Shown here: piece after piece, positions 7,896 through 16,467 of the stretch
Layout: each line of letters begins with the position of its first letter
How positions within the stretch are numbered: the stretch's first letter is position 1
IMG/VR virus record: IMGVR_UViG_3300035034_000406
Location: 1-61,632 of that record
Source: a virus
Direction: 5' to 3' (one strand)
DNA length: 61,632 nucleotides
Position numbers and translations under genes: made by a program
Notes under the pieces: generated by a model
Seen by the model: the letters and a program-made list of their open reading frames with translations, nothing else
The model's database searches: none
Told to the model about the DNA's origin: nothing

Positions 7896-9035
7896 ATGTC
7901 AAGCACACTAGCGAAGGCCCGTGCGGCCATCAAAAAGAACAAGAAGATTGATCTCGATAATAGAGTTCAACTCGATCCCAATAACGCAGAAGCCGTGGAG
8001 GCTATCTCTACGGGCTCACTGGTACTCGACTTCCTGATCGGAGGCAACAAGCTCCCTAACGGAAAGCGTCAGTGTCCCGGTATCCCTCGGAGCAGAATCA
8101 CTGAGCTGTACGGCCCGGAAGGTTCGGGTAAGACGACTCTGGCACTGGAAACAGCAGCCAAGGTTCAGTCTCAGGGTGGTTCAGTTTGCTTTCTCGATTA
8201 TGAGAACGCTATTGCCCCTGCATACGCTCAGAGTCTGGGTGTAGATTTCAGTGAGGATAAGTGGGACCTCTTCACGCCTATCACGTGGGAAGAGGGTGCA
8301 GAGATCATCAAGATCATGACTAATGCGGGTGTAGACCTGATCATTGTGGATTCGGTATCCGCTATGGTACCTCAGGCGACCTTTGAAAAGGACCCGTCAG
8401 AGACCGGCCAGATTGGTCTACTTGCCCGCCTCCAGTCGCACTTCCTGCCTAACCTTGTGAATGACCTTCGCAAGTCTGGCACCTCCCTGATGTACCTCAA
8501 CCAGCTTCGTAGCCGGATCAAAACGAGCCGCTACGATACAGGGCCGGACGAGGGTACCAGTGGTGGTCGTGCTCTCAAGTATTACGCCTCGCTACGCCTC
8601 AAGGTAAAGCGTGTGCGTACTGAGTACGACAACATCGAAAACGATCTTACAGGTGATAGCGAGAAGCAGCCTATCTGTAACATCGTGCGAGCACAGTGCA
8701 CCAAGAACAAGGTCAGTCCTCACCAAGGTCACTCGACGGATTTCGTGATCCGATATGGTGAAGGTATTGACAACGTGCGCTCGATTGCGGACATTGCGGA
8801 GAACCGCAAGTTGATCCGTCGAGCCGGAGCTTGGTACAAGCTCGTTGATCAGCATGGTGAAGAGCAGAGCCTCCAAGGTAAGGAGAACCTCCGCAACTAC
8901 CTACTGGACAACGAGGACGTCTTCATGCACCTCGTCAACGAGATCTCTTCCTTCTCTTCTGGAATGCGAGGCGGTCCGGCAGGTAGTGGTGGATCTGAGG
9001 ATGACGATGACGACTCCTCTGAGGAAGAGGAATAA
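7896..9035 (+). CDS. recA: RecA-type recombinase
   Basis: Strand-exchange ATPase, 379 residues. Walker A GPEGSGKT (about 73-80), Walker B LIIVDSVSAMVP (about 148-159), an L1/L2 region including GLLARLQSHFLPNL and YLNQLRSRI, and GGRALKYYASLRL all match bacterial RecA rather than T4 UvsX. It has an acidic C-terminal tail (SEDDDDDSSEEEE), which in RecA tunes DNA access. AAGGTG precedes the ATG. A hairpin follows the stop. Confidence 0.95.
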   Translation: MSSTLAKARAAIKKNKKIDLDNRVQLDPNNAEAVEAISTGSLVLDFLIGGNKLPNGKRQCPGIPRSRITELYGPEGSGKTTLALETAAKVQSQGGSVCFLDYENAIAPAYAQSLGVDFSEDKWDLFTPITWEEGAEIIKIMTNAGVDLIIVDSVSAMVPQATFEKDPSETGQIGLLARLQSHFLPNLVNDLRKSGTSLMYLNQLRSRIKTSRYDTGPDEGTSGGRALKYYASLRLKVKRVRTEYDNIENDLTGDSEKQPICNIVRAQCTKNKVSPHQGHSTDFVIRYGEGIDNVRSIADIAENRKLIRRAGAWYKLVDQHGEEQSLQGKENLRNYLLDNEDVFMHLVNEISSFSSGMRGGPAGSGGSEDDDDDSSEEEE

Positions 9036-9041
9036 GACCAC

Positions 9042-9070
9042 GGGGCTACCGGTGTAAAAGCCGGAGCCCC
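9042..9070 (+). terminator. Hairpin after recA
   Basis: GGGGCT-A-CCGG pairs with CCGG-AGCCCC around an 8-base loop (10 bp with one bulge). Only TT follows, so termination may be weak or partial. Confidence 0.55.
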
Positions 9071-9096
9071 TTCCACTATGACGATGTGGTGTGTGT

Positions 9097-10260
9097 ATGA
9101 AGGTACGTATCAAAAACTTCCAGTCCGTAGAGGACGCAGAGCTGGAGATCGAAGGCTTCACTGTGTTGGTTGGAAAGTCCAACATCGGGAAGTCTGCGAT
9201 CATCCGGGCAATCCAAGGGGCTGTAACAAACAGGGAAGGCGAAGACTTCGTTACACACGGAGCCGACTTCTCTGAGGTCCAGATTGACTGCCCGGAGATT
9301 CAGCTAGAATGGAAGAAAGGTAGCGGGTACAACGACTATGTGATCAACGGCGATAAGCTGGAGAGCGTAGGTCGTGGTGCCCCTCCCCACATTGAAGAAG
9401 CTGGATTCGGAGAGATGAAGGTTGGTCGTGACTCGATCAATGTCCAGATCTCCGACCAGTTTCACCCCCTGTTCCTTTTGAATGAAACGGGCTCACTTGC
9501 GGCAGAGGCGATCTCTGACGTAGGCCGCCTTAATGAAGTTCAAGAGGCACTCCGTGACGCAGAGAGCGATAGGAGAGGGGTACGCAGCACGCTCAAGGTG
9601 CGAGAGAAAGACCTTGTGGACGTGCGTGACCAACTCGACGAGTATGACCACTACGATGACGATATGGCACAGGTAGATGAAGTTAGAGCCTATCACCGGG
9701 ACATTACTGATCTCAATAAGGAGCTGGATTATCTCCAAGAGGTCGACCGTAAGAAGTCCACGCACGAGGACCAGATTCAGACTCTTGGCCCCGTAGCAAA
9801 GCTGGACGTCCCTGAGTGGGATGGTGATGCTGATCTCAAAGAGGTCGAGTCACTGGAACGCTTAGAGCGCCAGTTTGAGCGTGGGAAAGCCGGTCTACAG
9901 AAATATGCCGGTGTCGAGAAGGTTGATATTCCTGAATGGGACGGAGACGCCCTTGTGGGGGAGATAGAAACCCTCTCTAGGTTCTCTCAGAGAGCAGAGA
10001 AGCTGCTTCGTACACTGCACGAGTGCAAGGGCTTAGATGACCTTACTCTGCCTGACCTTGAGGATCTCAAAGCCTCACAGGAGGAAGTAGAGTACCTCGC
10101 AGACCTAGACGTTCGGTTCAAGGCCGCATACGGAGAGATCCCTACCTTGAAGCAAGAAGTCAAGACGCTGGGTGTGGCTATCGAAGAGAAGAAGGAAGAG
10201 CTGCACGACGTACTTCATGAGGCCGGTCAGTGTCCGACCTGCGAGCGAGGTGTAGAATGA
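9097..10260 (+). CDS. N-terminal half of an SbcC/Rad50-type ATPase, ending in a zinc-hook CxxC
   Basis: Repair/recombination ABC ATPase, 387 residues from the ATG at 9097. The family-typical start MKVRIKNFQSVEDAEL is followed by Walker A GKSNIGKSA (about 25-33) and a Q-loop QISDQFHPLFLL (about 115-126). Then come about 230 residues of coiled coil. The protein stops right after GQCPTCERGVE, a CxxC zinc-hook. The signature, Walker B and switch His are absent here and are found in the gene at 13935. A GTG at 9091 is an alternative start. The stop overlaps the SbcD start (ATGA). Two chains could rebuild one SMC-like ATPase; see findings. Confidence 0.85.
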   Translation: MKVRIKNFQSVEDAELEIEGFTVLVGKSNIGKSAIIRAIQGAVTNREGEDFVTHGADFSEVQIDCPEIQLEWKKGSGYNDYVINGDKLESVGRGAPPHIEEAGFGEMKVGRDSINVQISDQFHPLFLLNETGSLAAEAISDVGRLNEVQEALRDAESDRRGVRSTLKVREKDLVDVRDQLDEYDHYDDDMAQVDEVRAYHRDITDLNKELDYLQEVDRKKSTHEDQIQTLGPVAKLDVPEWDGDADLKEVESLERLERQFERGKAGLQKYAGVEKVDIPEWDGDALVGEIETLSRFSQRAEKLLRTLHECKGLDDLTLPDLEDLKASQEEVEYLADLDVRFKAAYGEIPTLKQEVKTLGVAIEEKKEELHDVLHEAGQCPTCERGVE

Positions 10261-11225
10261 TCAGTTTCCTCGTACGCACCGACGTTCACATTAATGACAG
10301 GCCGCCAGAGTCTCGCTGTGATGATTATCTGGAGACGGTACTCGGTAAGCTCAAACAGATCGGGGATATAGCCCGTGAGCGAGAGGTTGATGCCGTGTTG
10401 GATAACGGCGACTTCTTCCACAACAAAGCGGCCTCCCGTAACAGTCACCTCCTAGTCCGCAAGGTGGCAGATCTGCACAGGGCGTATTATCCATGCCCCG
10501 TCTATGAGAACCCCGGCAACCACGATTTCCCGTATGCCAATGTGGACTACGTAGAGAAGCAGCCTCTTGGGGTCCTGTTCTCGACGGGTATCTTTGAGCG
10601 CATGACGGATCACACCTTCGAGGATGGTGATCTGAAAGTGCGTGTCGTGGGTTTTCCTTACAAGGTCGAGTTCGATGCCTTCGAGTTCGATATTGAGCGG
10701 GGAGACGAGGACGTACTGATTGTGGCCGCCCATACGTATGCGAGCCCCACGGGTACAGAGAGTTTTGGAAAAGAGCAGTTCCTGTCTTATCAGGACCTTG
10801 CTGAGTGTACGCCAGACGTTTTTATTTTCGGCCACCTCCATGTGGATCAAGGCATCCAGATGGTCAAGGGTAAGCCGTTCTTTAACTTGGGCTCCCTCAC
10901 GAGAGGGTCGCTCACAAACGACAATCTGGAGAGGACCCCACGCATTGGGTATCTCCGCATTGAGAAGGTGGATGGAGAGGTCGAGATTACGACCGAACCG
11001 ATCCCCATTGAAGTAAAACCTTCCTCCGAAGTGTTTGACCTTGAGAAGCATGAGAGGATCAAGCAGGAGCGCAAGGATATAGATCAATTCATTGACACGC
11101 TATCAAGATCAGCGTCCGTGGACGAAGAAGATAATATCCGCAAGGCCATTGAGGGCTTGGAGGATTTCGACCACGATGTAAGGAACCGGGCGCTTCGGTA
11201 TCTAGAGGCAGCAGCCGCAGGATAA
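10257..11225 (+). CDS. SbcD/Mre11-like nuclease (calcineurin-like phosphoesterase)
   Basis: Two-metal DNA nuclease, partner of SbcC/Rad50, 322 residues. The metal-binding blocks are in order: D9-x-H11 (RTDVHIND), GDFFHN (about 50), GNHD (about 87-90), a His in AAHTYAS (about 158) and GHLHVD (about 192-197). The C-terminal 80 residues are charged and helical, suited to binding the ATPase. The ATG overlaps the preceding TGA, indicating translational coupling with the N-half ATPase. Confidence 0.92.
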   Translation: MISFLVRTDVHINDRPPESRCDDYLETVLGKLKQIGDIAREREVDAVLDNGDFFHNKAASRNSHLLVRKVADLHRAYYPCPVYENPGNHDFPYANVDYVEKQPLGVLFSTGIFERMTDHTFEDGDLKVRVVGFPYKVEFDAFEFDIERGDEDVLIVAAHTYASPTGTESFGKEQFLSYQDLAECTPDVFIFGHLHVDQGIQMVKGKPFFNLGSLTRGSLTNDNLERTPRIGYLRIEKVDGEVEITTEPIPIEVKPSSEVFDLEKHERIKQERKDIDQFIDTLSRSASVDEEDNIRKAIEGLEDFDHDVRNRALRYLEAAAAG

Positions 11226-11230
11226 CGCCT

Positions 11231-12151
11231 ATGTCGAAGCAATTTTGGCTTTCGTACTCGGGGTACAAAACGTACCGGGAGTGCCCGAAGAAATATCGCC
11301 TGACTCGTGTGGACAAAGAAGATCCACCGGAGCCGGACTCCAAGCACAATGCCGTGGTTGGGTCAGTGGTTCAGCGGGTCTATGAGGACTTCTACAACAA
11401 CGAGCTGTGGCGGTCCGGTAAGGACACCTCCAAGAAGCTGATGGAGCTGGTCCCGAAGTATTTCTACGAGTTCCTCGATGAAGAGTACGTTGACTTCGAC
11501 GATATTAAGTGCCGGTACAACCCACTTGAGTTGCTGGAGACGTGCAAAGAGATCGTTCCCAAGGTGCTTGAAGGCATCAAGCGGGAGAAGCTCATTGGCC
11601 CCTACGCCAAGAGTGAGATCGTCCTGAAAGTGCAGCTCCAGAGCAGCTATTTCCTGTATGGAATCGCGGACTTCATCATTCGTAAGAAGGATGGGACGGT
11701 GATGCTTCTGGACGGCAAATCGTCCAAGCACCGTGAGAAGTACGTTGACGAAGATCAGTTGTTGTTCTATGCTTTGGCCTTCCAGTTGAAGCATAACCGT
11801 CTACCCGACAAGCTGGGCTTCTACTACTACCGCTTTGCGGACGACCCGGAGCAGGCATTCGATTGGATCGAGCCTGACCCTAAGCGTATCGCTGCTCTCC
11901 GACAGGATCTAGTGGAGACTTTCACCAAGATCCAGAAGAAGCGTTTCGGTGCTACCCCCAAGTCTTCCCACTGTCAGTGGTGCCCTTGGGAGGTCATGTG
12001 CCCTGAGCGCCAGAAGGAAAAGGCCACGAGACGTGAAAAGCGGAGATGGAACCATGCGCAGAAGGGAGAAGAGACGCTCCCTTCACTCTCGCAAAGCAAC
12101 GAGGGATCTGCTATGATCGGTTTCGGTGGCGTGATGGAAGATGACGACTAA
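11231..12151 (+). CDS. Cas4/RecB-like PD-(D/E)XK nuclease with cysteine cluster
   Basis: Predicted DNA exonuclease, 306 residues. YSGYKTYRECPKKYRL (about 9-24) supplies the first cysteine. The core has LLDGKSSK (about 158-166), the D...(D/E)xK motif, then YVDEDQLLFYALAF. Three more cysteines lie in CQWCPWEVMCPE (about 248-259). One N-terminal and three C-terminal Cys is the iron-sulphur layout of Cas4, AddB and related exonucleases. No CRISPR array is in the window, so a recombination role with SbcCD is more likely. It starts 5 bases after sbcD. Confidence 0.85.
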   Translation: MSKQFWLSYSGYKTYRECPKKYRLTRVDKEDPPEPDSKHNAVVGSVVQRVYEDFYNNELWRSGKDTSKKLMELVPKYFYEFLDEEYVDFDDIKCRYNPLELLETCKEIVPKVLEGIKREKLIGPYAKSEIVLKVQLQSSYFLYGIADFIIRKKDGTVMLLDGKSSKHREKYVDEDQLLFYALAFQLKHNRLPDKLGFYYYRFADDPEQAFDWIEPDPKRIAALRQDLVETFTKIQKKRFGATPKSSHCQWCPWEVMCPERQKEKATRREKRRWNHAQKGEETLPSLSQSNEGSAMIGFGGVMEDDD

Positions 12152-12171
12152 TTAGACTACGGAGCACTATT

Positions 12172-12444
12172 ATGAGCGATATGACCGAATTGGAAGATCG
12201 GATCAAGAAGATCAAGACGAGGCGTGAAGAGCTTGTCAGCAAGAAGGCTGAGAAGGTGGCCCGCCTCAAAAACGCCCAAGAGGAACTCAAGGCCCTCAAA
12301 GAAGAAGCGTCTGAGAAGGGCTACGAGCTGAAAGAGATCCCGGAGCTTCGCAAAGAGAAGCAGAAGGAACTCAATGGCAAGGTAGCCCTGATCGAGTCGG
12401 CACTCGAAGAGGTCGAAGAGAAGCTCGCCCAATACGACGCTTAA
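12172..12444 (+). CDS. Small all-helical coiled-coil protein
   Basis: 90 residues, nearly all Lys/Glu/Leu in heptad-like order, with a break around EKGYELKEIPELR (about 49-61). CGGAG lies 9 bases before the ATG. Sitting between SbcCD pieces and the clamp, it might supply a detached piece of the SbcC coiled coil, or be an independent adaptor. No known family recognised. Confidence 0.7.
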   Translation: MSDMTELEDRIKKIKTRREELVSKKAEKVARLKNAQEELKALKEEASEKGYELKEIPELRKEKQKELNGKVALIESALEEVEEKLAQYDA

Positions 12445-12470
12445 AAAGCAACTGAGTTACAGGAGTTAAA

Positions 12471-13655
12471 ATGAGATTTAGCATTCGCAAAGACACCCTC
12501 CAGAAGGCCCTTGATGTTGCCAGCCTCGCTGTCACTAAAGATGCCGGTGTGATCACGTCTTCCGTTCTCTTTGAGATCGAGGAAGGGGACCTTACACTCT
12601 GGTCCACGGATCGCCGTGTTATGACGAAGGTCCCCACTACTATGGTGCCTGAGACCCTCCAAGGTGAGGGCAGCTTCACTGTAGAGGCGGGCCGACTTAC
12701 GCAGTGGGTTAAGTCAGTCTTCGAGGAAGAGATCGCCGTAGAGGTGGACACAGACGGTGTGGTAATGACCTGTGGAGACGCTACGGGTCACTTCGTATCA
12801 CTGGACGCTGACGCCTTCCCCGACTTCAAGAACCGTCTGGAAGGTAAGACCAAGCTCTTCGATTCGGACCCCACGACCTTCATCAACGCCTTGAAGTTTG
12901 CCAAGCCGTTCATCGGGGATGAAACCTCGAACAACGCCACGGCCAACAACTTTCAGGTAGCTGAGCTACGTGGCCGTGATATGATGGCTACGGACTCGTG
13001 CATCCTCTCCCTGTTCAAGGTGACGACGGACGAGAACAGTGATATTCTGGCCGACTACATCGAGAGCGGGCAGAAGTTCAAGGTCAGCAAAGACGAGATC
13101 AAGAAGGTCATTGACTTTCTCAACAAGACCTGCGACCTCCGGTTCTCGGTATCCAAAACCGACCTGTTTCTTATTGAGTCTGACGACGGCTCGATCTTCG
13201 GCTACTCGGAGCCCTTGTACGATCTTCCTGACATTCCCGGCATCCCTGTGGATCTCACAGAGCCTGAAATTTGGAAGCTCAACAAGAAGAAGCTCCAGAG
13301 CGCCGTCAAGGCTCTGACTGCTACGGCAGACCCGGACGATGTGGTCCTCGAAGTTGAAGTCTCAGGAGCCGAAGGTGTGCAGGGCGTCTTGAAACTTTCG
13401 ATGAAGGATGCTCTGGAGAAGCACGACTCGGTGTTTAAGATCCCGGTGGTACGTGAGAAGTCAAGCGGCGAATCTGTATCGTTCAAGGTCAACCATCAGT
13501 TCTTGACAGACCCTCTGGGCCTGTACGATGATGAAGATGTGTACATCGGCGTGAATGCCACTGCGGAAGCCAGCACCAAGTACGTCAAGCTCCACGAGGT
13601 TACGGAGCAGGGCAACGTGCGTGTGGCTCTGATCACACTGAGACTGGATCTATGA
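12471..13655 (+). CDS. Sliding clamp, DnaN-like
   Basis: Predicted DNA polymerase processivity ring, 394 residues, near the usual length of bacterial beta clamps (about 370). The start MRFSIRKDTLQKALDVAS matches the DnaN N-terminal helix. The middle SILSLF-like strand and the end VRVALITLRLDL (DnaN proteins end in PMRL) fit a three-domain beta clamp rather than T4 gp45 or PCNA (about 230-260). AGGAG precedes the ATG. Overall similarity is weak, so the call also rests on length and on the DnaX gene nearby. Confidence 0.8.
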   Translation: MRFSIRKDTLQKALDVASLAVTKDAGVITSSVLFEIEEGDLTLWSTDRRVMTKVPTTMVPETLQGEGSFTVEAGRLTQWVKSVFEEEIAVEVDTDGVVMTCGDATGHFVSLDADAFPDFKNRLEGKTKLFDSDPTTFINALKFAKPFIGDETSNNATANNFQVAELRGRDMMATDSCILSLFKVTTDENSDILADYIESGQKFKVSKDEIKKVIDFLNKTCDLRFSVSKTDLFLIESDDGSIFGYSEPLYDLPDIPGIPVDLTEPEIWKLNKKKLQSAVKALTATADPDDVVLEVEVSGAEGVQGVLKLSMKDALEKHDSVFKIPVVREKSSGESVSFKVNHQFLTDPLGLYDDEDVYIGVNATAEASTKYVKLHEVTEQGNVRVALITLRLDL

Positions 13656-13945
13656 GCGAATATCATCCCATCAAAGGTTTCGCTACCAGTAACGGGTACT
13701 ACAAACAGTATGCGGTTGCTGGCGAAACCTTAGAAGACGGAGACTACTTGCTTGTTGCGTTCCCCGATGGAACCGAAGAGGTGGTGAAGTGTGAGGTGAC
13801 AACTACACATGGAACTGGACGGGACGCGAGTAGTTGGGATAGGGTACAGCTTGTAGTAGAGTATCGTGGGGCGAAGGCCCTGATCCATGACCATTCGCAG
13901 ATCACAGCACAGTATCTAGGTCCAATGGTAAGTGATGACACCTGA
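13652..13945 (+). CDS. Small unknown protein
   Basis: 97 residues, beta-rich, no recognised domain. The ATG overlaps the clamp stop by 4 bases (ATGA), so it is probably translationally coupled to the clamp. The 3' end overlaps the next gene by about 11 bases. Confidence 0.75.
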   Translation: MSEYHPIKGFATSNGYYKQYAVAGETLEDGDYLLVAFPDGTEEVVKCEVTTTHGTGRDASSWDRVQLVVEYRGAKALIHDHSQITAQYLGPMVSDDT

Positions 13946-14564
13946 AATCCAAGCTAAATACGAGGCGGTCACGGAGCGTGCTAGAAAGGTGGAGACCACC
14001 TACTCCATGCTCCAAGACCGGGAGAAGGATCTTGTAGACGAGATCGACACCCTCAGGGACGAGGACGTGCTTCTCCAGAAGGTCGCTGAGCTGTTCAAGT
14101 TCCTTCTCAACAAATACGTCTACGAGTATGCTGAGTCTTTCAGCCAGATCGTGACTGAGGGTTTGCAGACCATCTATCACGACCAAGACGTGGCGTTCGA
14201 TATTGAGGTAGAGCAAAAAAGAGGGAAGGTCTACGCTAACTTCGTGACGGAGCAAAATGGCGTAAGGGCCAACCCCCTTGAATCCTTTGGCGGTGGCGTC
14301 TCGTCCGTCGTAAGCCTTCTTATGCGGGTGCTGGTCTTGCTCAAGGCTGACAAGGCTCGCTACTTGATCCTAGACGAGGCGCTCGCGGCTCTCAGCACTG
14401 AGTATATCGAGTCATGCGGTCAGTTCCTCCGTAAGCTATGCGAAGAGCTGGACGTCAATATCCTGCTGGTCACGCACAACCCGGACTTTCTCGACCAGTG
14501 TGATAATGCGTATATGGGCTCTACCAATGCTAAAGGGCGACTCCAACTAAGAGAGATCGGGTAA
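13935..14564 (+). CDS. C-terminal half of an SbcC/Rad50-type ATPase
   Basis: 209 residues from the ATG at 13935 (a GTG at 13932 is possible). About 90 residues of coiled coil lead into the ABC signature ESFGGGVSS (about 115-123), Walker B ARYLILDEALAALS (about 140-153, including the D-loop) and the switch motif LLVTHNPDF (about 175-183). These are exactly the elements missing from the gene at 9097. Walker A is absent, so this chain cannot be an ATPase alone. It is separated from the N-half by four full genes and a small ORF. Confidence 0.88.
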   Translation: MTPEIQAKYEAVTERARKVETTYSMLQDREKDLVDEIDTLRDEDVLLQKVAELFKFLLNKYVYEYAESFSQIVTEGLQTIYHDQDVAFDIEVEQKRGKVYANFVTEQNGVRANPLESFGGGVSSVVSLLMRVLVLLKADKARYLILDEALAALSTEYIESCGQFLRKLCEELDVNILLVTHNPDFLDQCDNAYMGSTNAKGRLQLREIG

Positions 14565-14570
14565 GGTCCT

Positions 14571-14990
14571 ATGAAAGACGAAGCAGAAATCAGGAAGAAG
14601 TACAAAGAGCTGCGGTACCGCCATTTGAAGCGGCACCTCAAGTCTCACCTGAGTAGTAGCCCTTCCAACTGCGTCCACAATTTGGAATGTGAGACGCCGG
14701 AAGGGCCTGCTCGTCTTTGCATGTTGGGTGCCGAAGATCCTGAGAACTGGCCGGGTAACATTTGTGACACTCTGGAGACGGCTCAAAAATGCCCCTTCTT
14801 CCAAAGCAAGCACGAGAAGGCAGAGCTAAAGGAAGAGTTTGAGCAGGATATGTCAGACGCTAAGACCGTCTATCACGACTACCGTGATCTGGCTATGTTG
14901 CTGTGGGCGTTAGAGGAAGAGCCTAAGGATCAAGAGGTACACTTGTCGTGGTGGAAACGCCTACGGCTTTGGTTTATGCGGAGCGATTGA
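14571..14990 (+). CDS. Cysteine-rich unknown protein
   Basis: 139 residues. Five cysteines (34, 40, 50, 65, 74) lie in one segment including NWPGNICDTLETAQKCPFF, suggesting a zinc or iron-sulphur site. Charged helices flank it, and the C-terminus is Trp/Arg-rich. It sits 6 bases after the ATPase half and 0 bases before the next gene. Function unknown; the context suggests DNA repair or replication. Confidence 0.75.
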   Translation: MKDEAEIRKKYKELRYRHLKRHLKSHLSSSPSNCVHNLECETPEGPARLCMLGAEDPENWPGNICDTLETAQKCPFFQSKHEKAELKEEFEQDMSDAKTVYHDYRDLAMLLWALEEEPKDQEVHLSWWKRLRLWFMRSD

Positions 14991-15728
14991 ATGTCCTCAC
15001 TTACGAAGCTACTCGACACAGATAGACAGCGCCGACCTATGGCAGATAGGGGCGGTCTCAAGACACCCATGATGATGGCCTTCCCGGTGCAAGAGCACTT
15101 TGAGAAGGCACTTATCAGTCTGAGGACCGGTGACTATCACATGGTGAATGTGCGAGGCCAGCGGCCCACCAACAGCGGCTTCTTTGAGCTACCCCTTGAG
15201 GCGGAAGAGGAAGCCTTTGCCCGACTGGTGTCTTACCTGTATGAGTATGGGGTCAATCACCAGTGGGGCGGTGTCACTGAAATCGGAGTCCCGGAAGAAG
15301 GTCTATCCGAAGATGTGCAAGCCTACTTCGATAGCTATGACCTCGAATGCCAACATGGCTTCGTGGGCTTGATCGGGTTTGCGGCCTTAGTGACAGCAGG
15401 CCTCTTGGAGCTACCTACGGAGGTAGAAGATCCTAGCTCTATCAGCACCGATACACTAAAGGAATGGATGCAGGAGCATTTCCACGTGGGGAAGATGGGT
15501 GAGGTGCCTATCTACTTCAATGAAGAGATGGGCTCGCATATCGCCTTCTCATCAGCACCCGATACTGTGGGCAGCTTTAATCGTATAGGCGACTATGCGT
15601 GCTTGCTGGTACACAACGGGGAGCGAAGCCTGATCATACTACGAGTAGGACTACAAAACGATGAAGACGTTTCTGGATCAGATATTAGCGGCAGCACGGA
15701 AGAACGTCAGGAAGAGCCCGGCGATTGA
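14991..15728 (+). CDS. Unknown protein
   Basis: 245 residues with no motif I recognise. It starts directly after the preceding TGA and its 3' end overlaps the primase gene by 68 bases, an unusually long overlap here. The Gly/Asp/Ser-rich last 25 residues lie in the overlap, so they may be less constrained. Confidence 0.7.
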   Translation: MSSLTKLLDTDRQRRPMADRGGLKTPMMMAFPVQEHFEKALISLRTGDYHMVNVRGQRPTNSGFFELPLEAEEEAFARLVSYLYEYGVNHQWGGVTEIGVPEEGLSEDVQAYFDSYDLECQHGFVGLIGFAALVTAGLLELPTEVEDPSSISTDTLKEWMQEHFHVGKMGEVPIYFNEEMGSHIAFSSAPDTVGSFNRIGDYACLLVHNGERSLIILRVGLQNDEDVSGSDISGSTEERQEEPGD

Positions 15729-16368
15729 TTACTTGAAGAGTCGAGGTGTCTCCGACGCTCAGATAGAGGGCATTGGCATTGGCTATTTTCCTCCTGAGCA
15801 GTGGCCGCCGTATCTCAAAGACTCCGGGGACGAGGATATTCAGAAGTATTTGGAGTGGTCCTCGAATGGCTATCGGATGAAGGGCAAGCTCGTGTTCCCT
15901 ATGCGGAATGCAGCGGGCTTTCTTCGGGGCATTCAGATCAGGTCGCCCTCCAGAGAGAAGAAGGATTACTCGAAGTATTACCTGTCCCGATCCAAAGTGG
16001 ATGCTATCTTCTTTGGTATCGAGCTGGCTATGTCCCACATCTGGAAGACCGGAGAGGTCTACCTGTGTGAGGGCCTGTTCGATTACTTTCCGCTACAGCG
16101 GGTGTTTACCAACACGATCTGTACCGGCACAGCGAACGTCAGCAAGAGGCAGGTAGAGTTCCTGCTAAGATACGTAGAGGACGTCAATGTAGTGTTCGAT
16201 ATGGATTGGGGCGGTGATCAGTTTTACCGCCGATTCACTGAGGACTATGGAGACTCGTTCAAGACCGTGCGCCGTATTGAGGTGCGAGGTAAGGACGTAT
16301 CTGAGATGTGGGAGCAAGTGGGTGACGAGGGGTTAGAGAAACGCCTCACACGTGGCCTGCTACTATAG
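15661..16368 (+). CDS. DnaG-like primase core (Toprim), no zinc domain
   Basis: Predicted primer-synthesising or related Toprim enzyme, 235 residues. IDYLKSRGVSDAQIEGIGIGYF (starting about residue 22) and GKLVFPMRNAAGFLRGIQIR match the DnaG RNA-polymerase domain. The Toprim residues are Glu in LCEGLFDYF (about 137) and the Asp pair in FDMDWGGDQ (about 180-187). It lacks the N-terminal CHC2 zinc finger and the C-terminal helicase-binding domain of DnaG (about 580 residues). Another phage protein may provide template recognition. It stops at TAG. Confidence 0.8.
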   Translation: MKTFLDQILAAARKNVRKSPAIDYLKSRGVSDAQIEGIGIGYFPPEQWPPYLKDSGDEDIQKYLEWSSNGYRMKGKLVFPMRNAAGFLRGIQIRSPSREKKDYSKYYLSRSKVDAIFFGIELAMSHIWKTGEVYLCEGLFDYFPLQRVFTNTICTGTANVSKRQVEFLLRYVEDVNVVFDMDWGGDQFYRRFTEDYGDSFKTVRRIEVRGKDVSEMWEQVGDEGLEKRLTRGLLL

Positions 16369-16416
16369 CACAACTAGAGGTTGCACTACGTATCAATTTC
16401 TGGTAGTAACAACAGG

Positions 16417-16442
16417 CAGGGTCTAGCCAAGGCCCTGATTTT
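16417..16442 (+). terminator. Possible weak terminator
   Basis: CAGGGTC pairs with GGCCCTG (one G-U) around a 7-base loop, followed by ATTTTA. It lies 48 bases after the primase stop. Confidence 0.5.
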
Positions 16443-16467
16443 ACACACACAAGAAGGAGACTAGCAT

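Noticed and set aside
11231-12151. Cas4 as part of a CRISPR system
   Set aside because: No repeat array and no Cas1, Cas2 or other cas gene in the window; recombination genes surround it.
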